Part shown: positions 23,201-32,205 of the stretch, piece after piece
Position numbering within the stretch: position 1 is the first letter of the stretch
Layout of the letters: each line of letters begins with the position of its first letter
DNA from: Paragonimus westermani
Taxonomy: Eukaryota > Platyhelminthes > Trematoda > Plagiorchiida > Troglotrematidae
Reading direction: 5' to 3'
Assembly (NCBI GenBank): GCA_008508345.1
Contig: QNGE01000125.1
Coordinates: 78,776 to 142,775 of the forward strand
DNA: 64,000 nt
Notes under the pieces: model-generated
Told to the model about the DNA's origin: nothing
The model's database searches: none
Seen by the model: the letters and a program-made list of their open reading frames with translations, nothing else
Made by a program: the position numbers and the translations under genes

Positions 23201-25628
23201 TTAAGGTTGTATGATTGTTTTCTGTCCTTTTATTGTATAGGAAACATCTGGACCCTCAGTTCACCTATTTCGGTCCAGAAGCATGCGGAAATCTTCTTGA
23301 AGGTGCTGATTTTCACAAGTTCTATTTTGAACAGAGTACGTTCTTCGCAAATCATTTTTCGAGTTTGTTGTTTTTGGTATTCTACTCTTGATATATGGTC
23401 TTTTAGTTCAACTTTTCATCTGCATGTCATGTAGTCAGTGAGTTCAGTGGACCCTATCGTTTCATACGTGTCGAATAACTGTTGTCTATGTGACCTAAAC
23501 GTTACTCGAAGCGCGTTATTGGTGTATTAAATAGAAGCTCAACCTTAGACTTTTGGGACTGAGTACTTCAAAGTCCTCAGTTTAGAGCAGCTTTTTCGTA
23601 ATCCTTAACAGCAACCCCGGTAGTTGACTTTGGTTCGTAAATAGTAGACAACGACGGGACATAAATTCGACATGACTTCGAATCGAACGAAACGATTGAA
23701 TGGGACCTATATCTGTGTCTAAGCGCAAAGATCTTTCAAATACAAAACCAAACGGGGGCAGGATAACATCGTTTACTGTTTCATTCCACCTACTGTTCTT
23801 AGCCGTTCAACAACATTTGCTTCATTGCCTCTGATTGGTCATCCGCTCTCTCAGCGCCACTGATGGAAGGTTTTGTGTTACGTTGAGCGATTTACGGTGA
23901 TCATTGGTAACTCTCTTTATCTGTGTAAGATACACGTCTTTATACCTCTATTTCGCACTAGTCGAGTATTATGTCGGTAGGGGGTACTAGAAGTGACGGA
24001 CGGTTAAATGTCATCCATGTTTATACCATCTCAGATTGAGAGGTCTAACTTGCCTGACGTTCGTTACACAACCTCTAGTCACCAACGTTGTCGTTGTTTT
24101 TCTGTTGTTGCCACTAGAAGCATGTGATTCAACGTAGGCATCTCTGATAGACCAAAAGCGATTCACATCCTCCGCCACGCCTGAGTCTATCTCTCTCGGC
24201 CGTAGTAACATCACTCTCTTAATCGTTTTATATGCGCACCTCTTAAGGAGGTTGTTCAGGTTGGCAAAATCCGGGAGGTACGAAACTTTGTTCTATTTTA
24301 TTTACCTCTCCCTATCTATACAATTTCCCAATTGCTATACATAGTTTTTGTCATTTTGATAATCCGATACATCCATTGTGATTGTGGTTTCGTTCAGTTC
24401 TAGTTTTTGACACACACACACACTTCATAGACAGCAATACATCAGTGGTTCACACTAATGCTTAACTGCCACACACACACTTACTGTCCATCAACTCGCA
24501 TCTTCAATTTTCTTATTTGTTNCAATACATCAGTGGTTCACACTAATGCTTAACTGCCACACACACACTTACTGTCCATCAACTCGCATCTTCAATTTTC
24601 TTATTTGTTTCAAACAGTAATCCAATCTTTGACTGTCGTGCCAAAGTTTTCCTTTATTGTTCTCAATCCGTGGGTGTTTGCACGTAGTGAATTTTCTCAC
24701 TTTGGCTCCGCTGTTCAAAATGAATCCGGACTAGTTTACTGTGATTGTCTCACCTTTTTCTTTCTCCGATCCTGCTCCTTACTCTGCTTATGTTAGTTAT
24801 CCCCAAGTCAGTGGTCCGGTCAATACACACCAGCATTCTGAACCCTACTGTACATCTTCTCAGTGATGATTCGGCCTGCATTGCCTACATCCGACTTACC
24901 CAGTTCCTAGACAAGTAAGTCCTCTCCATCTCTGCTCTCAATCCTTATTGTTCCCAGCAGTGTCCATAGTTTTTCCACGTTCCATAATTCCGCTGATTAT
25001 ACTCAGCACTGTTTGTTTGGGCCTACCCAATAGATCTTTTCTTTTTCAAGAGTTTTGTATTTTCCGATTTTTGTGTGCGTTTGGTAAACTGCCCATTTAG
25101 CATAAACTAATCGTCCCCAGCCCGTCCAGTAGTTTAGGTGCTGGGGCAGGTTTTTACTGTTCTATATATGTCGGTTAGCAGGCTTGTACGGCATGTTATT
25201 CGGTTTCTCCTTTTAATTGGTAGACTTTAAAATGCCTCAGGTTTTATGCGATGTCTCCTATCAACAATGCTTTTTGATCGTTTCACAAACTTAGAATGTG
25301 ATTATTTGATGTGTACGATTGGGTTGCTCACTTCCAAAACATTGGTAACAAGGGCCAGAGCCTGTTGCGTTCAGTTTGAAAATAAATTTTACCACTAGTA
25401 TTTTCCCTTGGATTATTCGAATGCGTTCATCATTCGGATTCTATTCAAAGATCCGGAATACCGCATACTCAACAAACAGAAGAAACACGCGTCTGGGTTC
25501 GCCGTGACGGTCGAAACTGGCAAAACGTTCACGTGCATCGTTCATGTATGCCAACCGCAAGCGGTGGGACTATCGGCTATCATCCGTCCGTCCCAAACAT
25601 GTCTGCTAGTTTCAACTATCCAATTTAA
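848..25628 (+). CDS. CaMKII: Calcium/calmodulin-dependent protein kinase II, 3' half (6 core exons)
   Basis: CaMKII is a cytosolic and synaptic Ser/Thr kinase. It is activated by Ca2+/calmodulin and assembled into 12-14-mers by its C-terminal association (hub) domain. Core exons are 848-890, 6558-6659, 20962-21037, 23241-23335, 24797-24914 and 25451-25628. Every junction is GT-AG and every phase agrees (0, 1, 1, 2, 1, 2), giving one uninterrupted frame to TAA at 25626. In order the product carries the inhibitory/calmodulin-binding helix ([14 protein letters not shown]), a linker rich in Ser, Thr and Lys, and a hub with signatures such as [31 protein letters not shown] and TEETRVW. The kinase domain and the first half of the regulatory segment are not in the window, so the gene is cut at its 5' end. 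Introns are 5.7, 14.3, 2.2, 1.5 and 0.5 kb. Recognition comes from family knowledge; the exon structure is read from the sequence. Confidence 0.93.
1684..2034 (+). repeat. 351-bp LINE-associated 3' module, + copy
   Basis: This segment matches 32206-32556 in reverse complement over its whole length, starting at ggatgcactaacctgcactc and ending at gatgctgccaacc. At 32 kb the module is the 3' end of a LINE. Here it stands alone, so it is either a 5'-truncated LINE insertion or a SINE that borrows the LINE tail. It is followed at once by a (TG)n run, a typical short-repeat tail of RTE-like elements. Confidence 0.8.
2035..2054 (+). repeat. (TG)n microsatellite tail
   Basis: About ten TG units directly follow the 351-bp module, as expected for a simple-repeat 3' tail. 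Confidence 0.85.
2081..2180 (+). repeat. Degenerate second copy of the module's 3' end
   Basis: Compared with 1920-2034 this stretch shows the same run of landmarks, including tgtgtgagtggagc, a diverged gca/gtg region, and accaaccgtgtgtg at the end. It again leads into a (TG)n tract. It looks like a tandem partial duplication of the 3' end. Confidence 0.4.
2181..2215 (+). repeat. (TG)17 microsatellite
   Basis: An uninterrupted run of TG units follows the degenerate second copy of the LINE-tail module. Confidence 0.95.
2415..2509. repeat. 95-bp hairpin with 19-bp perfect arms
   Basis: Positions 2415-2433 (ttgataaacagattgggaa) and 2491-2509 are exact reverse complements with a 57-nt spacer. 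The spacer contains a smaller hairpin (ccacc-caa-ggtgg, 2436-2448). It could be a tiny foldback element or a structured intronic RNA of the CaMKII transcript. Confidence 0.8.
2533..2840 (-). mobile_element. tRNA-like SINE with inverted terminal arms, copy A
   Basis: This 308-bp element is nearly identical to the reverse complement of 13594-13901. Both ends of the core (2533-2568 and 2772-2807) carry about 35-bp inverted repeats starting ttttcaagttgaac. In the tRNA-like orientation (- strand) it has a pol III A-box-like and a B-box-like motif, seen more clearly in copy B. A 33-bp flank (2808-2840) is also shared with copy B, so the inverted repeats are not the element's outer ends on that side. 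Confidence 0.8.
6558..6659 (+). CDS. CaMKII: CaMKII exon: variable linker
   Basis: The acceptor is a T-rich tract ending cttccag (6557) and the donor is GTGAGT (6660). The 102-bp exon enters and leaves in phase 1, so it completes the Thr codon begun at 890 and starts the Ser codon finished at 20962. Its 33 full codons include [19 protein letters not shown] and AEDVSDSK. These resemble the vertebrate linker segments around KKADGVKESTES and IEDED that precede the hub. The length is a multiple of three, so skipping it would keep the frame, as is common for CaMKII linker exons. Confidence 0.85.
6722..6812 (+). CDS. Candidate alternative exon with early stop (possible poison exon)
   Basis: The segment is bounded by an acceptor (ccaatttcag, ending at 6721) and a consensus donor (GTGAGT from 6813). 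It lies only 62 bp after the linker exon. Spliced to that exon in its established phase, it reads 18 codons and meets TAG at 6778-6780, before the hub domain. In another frame all 91 bases are open (a Ser-rich peptide), but that phase does not match the upstream exon. It could therefore be a regulated truncating exon or chance splice-site mimicry. No homology to known CaMKII linkers is evident. Confidence 0.3.
9241..9772 (+). mobile_element. Solo LTR with 4-bp target duplication (Ty3/gypsy-like)
   Basis: The 532-bp GC-rich segment begins TGTGG and ends TTACA, the TG...CA ends of an LTR. It is flanked on both sides by CTAA (9237-9240 and 9773-9776), a 4-bp target duplication. Inside, TATAAA (9691-9696) is followed 38 bp later by AATAAA (9735-9740) and a GT-rich stretch, as expected for promoter, R region and polyadenylation signal. 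No primer-binding site or pol sequence adjoins it, so it is a solo LTR left by recombination between two LTRs. Target duplications of 4-5 bp suit the Ty3/gypsy group; the family cannot be named from this alone. The arginine-rich open frames inside are a by-product of its GC content. Confidence 0.85.
9970..10026 (+). CDS. Weak candidate terminal exon in CaMKII intron
   Basis: A strong acceptor-like tract (tttttttgtttgcag, ending at 9969) precedes 18 open codons and TAG at 10024-10026. The peptide is short and acidic, beginning [12 protein letters not shown]. It would need a phase-0 donor. The upstream CaMKII linker donors are phase 1, and in that phase a stop appears after a few codons. I list it because the splice site is good, but it may be nothing more than intronic sequence. 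Confidence 0.12.
   Translation, partial: TSLSDHPDSANQADLDIQ
10340..10740 (-). pseudogene. Decayed LINE reverse-transcriptase C-terminus
   Basis: Translated on the - strand from about 10737, one frame reads [11 protein letters not shown], then [11 protein letters not shown] and [11 protein letters not shown]. After a frameshift near 10500 another frame gives [20 protein letters not shown]. These are the landmarks of the region after the reverse-transcriptase domain in RTE/CR1-like LINEs (VLLYG-ETW, HRCLRRI, RWLGHVLRM). At least three in-frame stops show that it is dead. It sits antisense in the large CaMKII intron. Confidence 0.75.
12280..12351 (+). CDS. Weak candidate cassette exon (72 bp, phase 1-1)
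   Basis: An acceptor-like ttgcttccag (ending at 12279) and a donor-like GTGAGA (12352) bracket 72 bases. They are open in exactly the phase used by the CaMKII linker exons and the length is a multiple of three. Against this, the encoded peptide is hydrophobic ([16 protein letters not shown]), unlike any CaMKII linker I know. It is probably chance. Confidence 0.12.
13594..13901 (+). mobile_element. tRNA-like SINE with inverted terminal arms, copy B
   Basis: This copy pairs with copy A (2533-2840) in reverse orientation. It contains an A-box-like tggcgcagtgg (13704-13714) and a B-box-like ggttctagtgcc (13747-13758), 32 nt apart as in a tRNA promoter. Arms beginning ttttcaagttgaac (13627) and ending gttcaacttgaaaa (13901) are inverted repeats of about 35 bp. 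The combination of a tRNA-like promoter inside inverted arms is unusual. It lies in the CaMKII intron downstream of the linker exon. Confidence 0.8.
17540..17680 (+). pseudogene. LINE reverse-transcriptase fragment
   Basis: One frame reads [20 protein letters not shown] and then [19 protein letters not shown]. This is the conserved start of a LINE reverse-transcriptase domain (PIFKKG, NYRGISLLSV, SK...II..RL). The fragment stops where a degenerate SINE copy begins (17685), so the SINE may have inserted into it. Confidence 0.75.
17685..17885 (+). mobile_element. Degenerate SINE copy C
   Basis: It keeps landmarks of copies A and B in order: cagtgatcaacacggttgc, cgacgagct..agagcgaaac, gagtgtagtg, ttcaagaaag, and a terminal gggtgatgctcaactt. 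Many substitutions and small indels make it an old copy. It directly abuts a LINE fragment. Confidence 0.6.
19931..19984 (+). CDS. CaMKII: Probable alternative CaMKII linker cassette exon
   Basis: A pyrimidine-rich stretch ending gcgtacag (19930) is followed by 54 bp and a GTAAGC donor (19985). Read in the phase left by the 6659 donor, all 17 internal codons are open: [17 protein letters not shown], a hydrophilic Pro/Ser/Asp/Lys-rich peptide typical of a flexible kinase-hub linker. The exon also leaves in phase 1, so it would join the hub exon at 20962 without a frame change. It sits 977 bp upstream of that exon. Matching phase at both ends, a length divisible by three and plausible composition support it. 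There is no direct homology to name. Confidence 0.5.
20962..21037 (+). CDS. CaMKII: CaMKII exon: hub domain, first helix
   Basis: The acceptor is a C/T-rich run ending atgccaccag (20961) and the donor is GTGAGT (21038). The exon enters in phase 1 and leaves in phase 2. It encodes 24 full codons, [13 protein letters not shown] followed by an Ala run and GDFDCY. This matches the start of the CaMKII association domain ([24 protein letters not shown] in vertebrates). The ATG at 20953, upstream of the splice site, is in frame but is not needed, because the acceptor and upstream exons account for the frame. Confidence 0.92.
21038..23240 (+). other. CaMKII: CaMKII intron between hub exons 1 and 2
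   Basis: The donor is GTGAGT and the acceptor TATAG. The + strand is conspicuously rich in T and C, which produces several long but meaningless open frames. It includes the (CT)n run and a small tandem duplication (two copies of about 19 bp around catcgacaagatg at 22425-22468). No other feature is seen. Confidence 0.8.
22051..22082 (+). repeat. (CT)n microsatellite
   Basis: A TC/CT-rich run with short CCC interruptions lies inside the CaMKII intron between hub exons one and two. Confidence 0.9.
23241..23335 (+). CDS. CaMKII: CaMKII exon: hub domain, central part
   Basis: The acceptor ends tattgtatag (23240) and the donor is GTACGT (23336). The 31 full codons read [20 protein letters not shown] and then [11 protein letters not shown]. 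They correspond to the hub stretch with FEPEALGNLVEG and DFHKFYFEN in other CaMKII proteins. The exon completes the split Met codon from 21037 and leaves one base that gives Ile with the next exon. Confidence 0.95.
24435..24609. repeat. 87-bp exact duplication joined by a single N
   Basis: Positions 24435-24521 and 24523-24609 are the same 87 bases (both start caatacatcagtgg and end ttatttgtt), with an undetermined base at 24522. This is the pattern left when an assembler or gap filler joins two overlapping contig ends without collapsing them. It lies in the intron before the third hub exon and does not affect coding sequence. The left part is the inverted copy of the 101-153 repeat. Confidence 0.9.
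24797..24914 (+). CDS. CaMKII: CaMKII exon: hub domain, third exon
   Basis: A long pyrimidine tract ends at tgttag (24796) and the donor is GTAAGT (24915). The exon reads [17 protein letters not shown], then [19 protein letters not shown] and FLD. It aligns with the ILNPHVHL and [11 protein letters not shown] region of the association domain. A later AG (after cccaagtcag) would shorten the exon in the same frame and remove five residues. I chose the upstream site because it gives close to the expected length between FEQ and SIHT (one residue longer than vertebrate and fly sequences). Confidence 0.93.
25451..25628 (+). CDS. CaMKII: CaMKII terminal coding exon: hub C-terminus and stop
   Basis: The acceptor ends tattcaaag (25450) and has only a weak pyrimidine tract. 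The frame completes a Lys codon from 24914, runs [15 protein letters not shown] and then [16 protein letters not shown], and ends at TAA (25626-25628) after a short Ser/Pro/Asn-rich tail. TEETRVW plus NWQNVH is the conserved end of the hub domain. Two departures from the usual form are visible. Val replaces His after TRVW, and there is one extra residue (Asn) between Gly-Arg and Trp-Gln where other CaMKII proteins have GKWQ. Confidence 0.93.
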
Positions 25629-26539
25629 ACGCACTCACTGTCGTACATTCGTGAACCTCTGTCAGTCAAATGGCTCTCCGTCTGGTGCTAGCCGATCTGA
25701 TGTCGCACTCTAGGATGAAATGATACGTCTGTCGTTTCCTATTTCATACGTGTGCGCGCTGCACTCTTGTTCTTTCGCTCCCTGCTGTCCTAACCTCGCT
25801 CTGTATGTATACTGTCTTGAGGTTACGCTTCGTTTTTCTCTCTCACGAGTCGCCGCCAGTCGCATGCGCCAACCGGGTTTGACTTGCTCGTGGTGCCATT
25901 TTATTCACCTTTTTCCTCTCCCTGTGTGTATTTGACAACCGAATTTTTTCTCCAGACCATTCCTCTGTCAGTGACTAATCTTGTACTGCTGTTACCGTTA
26001 TCGTTGCACACTGTCTAACCGCTTCTTTTTGCCCTTGATATAATATCTGCTATTTTGCTTTCTATTTTCCGACTCCATTACCCGAGCTGACATTGATCAT
26101 TGTCTCTCCCTCCCTCTCTGTGTCGCTTATTTAGTCATCGGTCTTCTAATCGAATGTTTGTTTTGTATTAGCTCCGTCTGTTTCGATTGTTACACACCCC
26201 AAGGACACATCTGTTTTCCCAGGAGTGGAGGTTCACTTGTGAACCTTGTTGCTACCCTAGACGTAAATTCCGTTGATTTTTAGCTTAGGATTTTGCATTC
26301 TCGCACAACCCGTGCGCGTGCGAACTTTTCTTGTGATTATTGTCACTTCCCCTCCACTTCACTTGTACTTTTCCTCATTTACACACATCTTCCATAATGC
26401 TGACATTCTCAAATTCCTTGCCGTTTGCGGCTCTCAGGGGGCAGTCCGGAACCATAGTCCAGTCCCCCAATATTTCACGTACCACACGGATTTCCGTCCA
26501 CAACATGTTGTACCAAAAGGTACATCCAGAGAAACCAGT

Positions 26540-26545
26540 AATAAA
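26540..26545 (+). terminator. Candidate polyadenylation signal for CaMKII (proximal)
   Basis: This is an AATAAA hexamer about 0.9 kb after the CaMKII stop. GT- and T-rich sequence follows (gtctttcagc, then a run of six T), which suits a cleavage-stimulating element. No transcript evidence is available here. Confidence 0.35.
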
Positions 26546-27300
26546 TTAGTGTCTTTCAGCATCTGTTACTATGCCTCTTTTTTGTCAACCCTTTATTTCG
26601 TTTGACTTTTAAAGTGCGTTTCTCCATCTTCCTATCAATCTTGCCTACGGACTCGTGTGTTTTCGATTTTTTTGCTGATGAGACTTCATTCACGCGTCTG
26701 TGCAACAATCATCGACTGAAACGCGCATGCGACACAACTCATTTCCATTCGTATGTATATGTATGTGCATACATATGTGGCAATGGGCATTTCCACTTCT
26801 CCTCAATGTGTTCATTTTGCGTTCCTCTTTTGTTCATCCTGAAATTGTCCAAAATGTATTTCCTCTCGGCCGGACCGTGATATCAATTGACCCTGTATAC
26901 ACTACGCATTTCAACCGGATCTTGCTTGGAGGTTGGCTGGACTGCTATGTTGTCTTATGGCCTGATGCGCACGTGTTGTGCTTCATACCGCTCTCACTAC
27001 GTCGCTGGCTTCTGTGCTTGAAGCAAATTTTTCTGTCAAACACGGCTCGTGCTATGCGTTAATTCGTCGTTTGTTTGAGCTCGAGCGCTCTCGGTGGTAA
27101 CCAGACTCCTAATGCGTTCTTCCTTTGTGTTTCTGCTGACAACTGCGATACTTAATCATTGCCCTTCCTTTTATGCTGATTGTGTATGGCGTCCTTCTTT
27201 CCACTTGTCTGTCCGTTGGTTCTCCTCTATCAATGTTTGCTTACAAGGCCTCTCCGGTTTGCTGTGATCTAACCGCATGATCACGATCGATTATGTTGAT

Positions 27301-27306
27301 AATAAA
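27301..27306 (+). terminator. Candidate polyadenylation signal for CaMKII (distal)
   Basis: This second AATAAA lies 1.7 kb after the stop and is followed by a GT/T-rich stretch (tagtgttcgcttttcctc). The pyrimidine-rich character of the + strand fades shortly afterwards (about 27.6 kb), which fits a transcript end near here. Confidence 0.35.
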
Positions 27307-27599
27307 TAGTGTTCGCTTTTCCTCGACGTTGCCTTCTGTTATTCGCCCAACTCAGAGTACATCCTGCTAGTTTTGCCAACGCTAAACAAAAATACATGGT
27401 ACCATCAGTCGGCCTATCTCTGTCCACTATCGTGTGTATCGTAGAGGTGCGGTCGTGGACGGGCTGTACACGCGCTCAGTTATCTGAGCGTACACGGGCT
27501 CTCTCGAAAAGTGCATGCCTGTCCGTTTTCCTATCCATTTGGTAAGCTTTCTCGTTCTTCCTATTCATTCAGCCGCTTGTCACTCAAACTGATTGAATC

Positions 27600-30500
27600 G
27601 TTAATCATCTGTTGAAATCAGTGAATCACTTTTCAGCACACAGGCGAGGTGATTGATAGGAGCACTGCAGTGTTTTCTGTTGGCCTATGATCGTTTATAT
27701 CAACTGCGTGAGAAACTGTCAGAATGGAAAATGGGATAACACATCCGAACCAACGAGTTTTTCCTGTGGTTCATGTACAGTGTTCTGAGGCAAATGTGTC
27801 ATATATGCGTTCTGCACAATGTTTTCGTCAATAGGCTTTCTCGTGCTCTCAGTTTGTTCGTTGTATCCACCACCTGTTTAAATCGCTTTTGTTCCAACTA
27901 TTTGTGTTGTGCTTAACCGTATTAATAACGCCCATTTATCGATCCGTCTCTGCAACTCGGTTACATACTTGTTTAGATTAAGTGCGTAGGAATGAGCGGA
28001 CTGTTTCGTATAGCGACCGTGGTAAGTATGGAACAGTCCACTCAACTCAGTGTTATTCATCTCCGGTTCGTGCTAACCATTCCAAGCAGGGCATACCGTG
28101 GCACGCAAACCATGATTTGATAGAAGGGATATGTTATATGCATTCCTTATTGTGCCGCCTAGGTGAAGCATTGGAACGCAAAAGCACAATGTTTGTTAGG
28201 ACTGCCTCAATTACTCAAGGGGGACCGGGAAACATCTAATCTTCGAAGAGAGAGTATGGTAATTAATGAATGTTTCGCATACAAATGACCCAACATCGAT
28301 AAAAGTACTCATACTGACCGAATTGCGTGTATGTCATCATGAAATCTGGAGGTCGTTAAGGCCGTATTGTCATTAGCAGTGGAACAGCAACAATTTGGAA
28401 GGTTCTGGCGGTTGGGCTTACTACTGATGTGACGTGCAGTAGGAAGAGATACTGCGGTGCATCAAAGTGTGAAAATGTCTGCGGTGGTTTGGGGAGAACA
28501 AATAAATGTGCCATGACGAGCAGTAAGAAGACAGCAACATTCGACTTTGACATCCTCGTGGACTGTCATTTGTCTTTTCATAGTTTTTATTACCAAGATT
28601 TTCTTTGTTTTGTTTGACTCGCCAAAGCAATCCTGATATGAACCCCATACACAGCCTATGAGTGTATGACAGCTGGCATAACCTTCTCAACAAAGTTAAG
28701 CCCGGGGTGCTCTTGAAGAATGATAGAAAACTGACATTGGTGTTCTTAAGTCTCGCGAAAAGTAAATGAGATAGGCCGAATGTGAAGATTCTATGAATTG
28801 TAACCAATTGTTAGTTTGAAGTGACCTCACGTTTATTCTGCACATTTTTCAGCGTTTCTCCCTATCTGTTATATCACGTACTTCGTTCTTTTTCGGTTTA
28901 TTCTGCTAAAAAATGACTTCCATGGATAACGAAAAATTCCAGCGATTTCATACCTATTTAATGCACTGTCTACCACATGACCACGGTTCGATGAGCATCT
29001 CCCGACGTTGAGCGATCTCGGCAAATTTTTCTACTCAGCCGCATTTCGTCAATACCTTGGGGATCTTCAATCTTCTTGATCGGTCTTGGTTTGGACCATT
29101 TTGGTTGCGTCTCATTAGAAAGGTGGATGCTTACAACTGAATGACCCTCGTTCTCAGTCTCTTCATGACATCGACGCTGTTGTATACTGAAGATGTTCAC
29201 ATGTTCCTAGATAGGCAACTATTTTCATCATATACCGCGCGCATATTTTTATCGAATCCGATTAAGCGAAAAGAGACGTAAAAGTCGGAGATTCTGACCC
29301 GTGTGTCCGTCTAAACAACTGTACATAGGGTTAGCTCGTTCTCTTTCACTAAACCCTGTTCCTGTATTGAAACTCTTAATTGTGAAATCTTGAGTATGCA
29401 CTAACAAATAACGATACTCCGAAGCTAGTCAGTTTTGGATTGTCATTGTTGAGATTGGCATCCAAGTTTAATGCAATAGCGTTGATCGAGATCGTATCCT
29501 GTCTCGCACATTTGTGTCCGTTGTTTTTTTAAACCCGGGTTCGACGGCGTCATGCACGTCTGTGTCTCGATCGCGCCGAATCACATCCATTTGAAGCATT
29601 CCAGGTGAGCTACATGCACACGTGCATTCGGATTTGGAAAATGTTGTTCGGGCCGGTGAATGTGTGAGTGCACTTATGTCGGTCGGAGCAATGAGCATCA
29701 TTTAAACTAGGTGGCTTGATGCGCTGTAGGTCAAATGAGAGGGCGAGACGATGGCTACATTCTCAAACTGTTGGAACCAACTGCACCAATATAAATGAGG
29801 TGGTGTTATTTGCGGCCATCGTACACTGTGCCAACTTATATGAATAAGGCACGGAAGATCCATTCAATGAAGCCTATGGGGTGGCAGTATGTTTATTTGT
29901 TTACACTACTCGCCAAATAAGCCAAGTGTTCCACGTTATCAGAACTCGTCCGTAGCGGAACAACGTGTTACTTCTGTGGTGTCCACTAAACGGATTGATA
30001 TTTGCATACTCTCTCCGACCAGCACTTCAATTTGCGACCAATACTCGTCAGGAGCAAAATGACGAATAAATGAAAAAATGAACTCACACTGCTTCCCGTC
30101 GTCTTCAAATTGAAGGCATACGATTGTCCTACCATTTCCGTGGATATGTCAACACACAGCGAACTCCTTGTTACTCCACTTTTTAAAGCTGATTGTTTTC
30201 CTTAACACTAATGAGGTGCTCCTCCGACAGTCCAGGGTCCAATTCATCCGAACGGTTCTAATCAATCTAGACATTCACAGTCTATTTAGGTGCTAGGTTT
30301 GTAAAACAAGAGCACGTCGGATGGTGATAACTATTTTGCGTGCGATGTTCACTATTTCTGCGGTTTCTACCAACCGAAACATGACTGAGGCTATGTGGGG
30401 TCAGTCTCTGACGAAGTAATTCTAAACGACTTGCCAACCATTTTGCTAGTGCACGATAAGACAGATTCGTCGCGTAGGTTTGGGCGTAGCGGCCCCTATG

Positions 30501-32200
30501 GATATTCGATTAGCCGTATGGTCCGAGTATGACTTCCTGCTTATTGCATTGGTCCAGCTACTGATGCGTCAGCAGAGACTATATTCCATGGATCTCATAA
30601 GTTTACCGGTGACCTTTCTCGTTTTCCGTTCCTTTTATCTTTTCAGTCATTCACGTTGCCAGGTTGTCTTTTATCAAATGATACTATTCCAGCCCTTGTT
30701 GCAATTCTAATGAGCAGAGTATCCTTTTTCTATGTATGTTGAGGCCCACATGTCCGAATCTCAGGTTCGTACGGCCTCGAACCAAGGCGTTGCAGCGTCG
30801 TCAAACCGTTTCAGCTTTATTTGGGATGAGAGTGTAACGCTATCCGTTTTGTTGAATGTTTTCAAATTTAACCTCTACATGTCTGATACTCCACTTTGAT
30901 CAAAAAAGTTTCGAACCGAGTCACGAACTGTTCAAAAGCCTTTCAGCCAATTGACTGGAGGAGTGGTTATGAACATACTTGTGCACGCTCGAAGAAAGTA
31001 CTGCCAACTCGATCGCACAATTTAAGCTGTCATTTATTCCCCAAGGTGACCTCCTCAACTGTTTTTATGCGTCCGTGTGGACATGTTCGTCAGTGATATA
31101 TCCAATACCGTAAAGATCATATACAGGACTGCATTCTAGACCTACTTATTTGGTGATTGTATCAATTCCGTTTGACGCTTCAGGTAGTGTAGTTAGTCTC
31201 ACCTTGGTACGCTTCTGATTCAACCTACTTGCAAACAGTTCATAAAGACTTTTCTTGAACACCCTTTGCAGACTTCACTATGTTCCTACTTCACTGTGAA
31301 CTTGATGTTGAACCTGTAGTGGCTGTTCAATTTTTCACTCCAAGAGTGTAAAATATCTTATTCTGGCAGCTGTGGAGACCACTGGAATTCACTTGTATGG
31401 CTCAAATTTATGTGCGTGTTATTCTTGCCCAAGTGCAGATTTTCCCATGGCCTGCCGTTACTGTAGCGGAGTGGTGGTTCACCATTGTGACTACGTTTGT
31501 AATAGGGAAGCGATTTCAGATGTGCGCACTACTACAGACTACCCAGTCCTTTCTTAAATGCTATCTCCATATCTATTGTATTTTTCCCGAAAAGGACACT
31601 TTGGTAACAAACGTGTTGACCACCCTGTGCCCTGATCTGTGCCTTTGTAATGTATACCGTTGGTTGATAGCTAAGTGATATGATGACGGCATTTATTAAC
31701 GGAGTTTCCAACCTAACTGCATTTGATCGTGAGGTAAATACGAACATTATTTTGCGGAAGATTTCCTGATTATCCATCAAAATGGTCTGTGATGTCCGGG
31801 ATCTGTAAGTTATTTAGTTCTTTATCATGTTTGATGTTAAAACACGTGTTTCAGTAAAAATTGTTTGTTTTATGGGCTTTCCTTTTGCTTGTCACCCGTG
31901 TTGACATTTTTCGCGCTCTCTCCAACACCTGCGGTTATTATTGGTAAACCACGCCTGCTAGCTTCTCATTCTTGGTCAGATTTGGAAAAACGATTTCACG
32001 AGTAACCAAGACAATCACTGTACATGCTGAATCAAACGAGTCACTCCCGATTGGCAGAATAACACAAGTATATACGGGATTGTTAGTTCAGTGTGTCTCA
32101 ATATTCGATGCTGACATGACTGGACGCCAGCTGCTTTTTCTAAACTCTCCCTTGCTCATTTTTTACATGCGTGAACTGTTCAACAATTCATTTTTCGATT
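27600..32200. other. Intergenic, no supported feature
   Basis: I see no homology to known proteins, no splice-consistent exon chain and no structured RNA here. Open frames are short and scattered over all frames. Confidence 0.5.
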
Positions 32201-32205
32201 AACAT

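Larger units (their letters stand above)
25629..27600 (+). other. CaMKII: Probable CaMKII 3' UTR and downstream flank
   Basis: The stretch is pyrimidine-rich on the + strand and has two candidate polyadenylation signals. Several 70-120-codon open frames here have no recognisable content and read as low-complexity T/C-rich translation. A segment after cggctctcag (26437) has an acceptor-like edge, but no donor and no homology. Confidence 0.5.
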
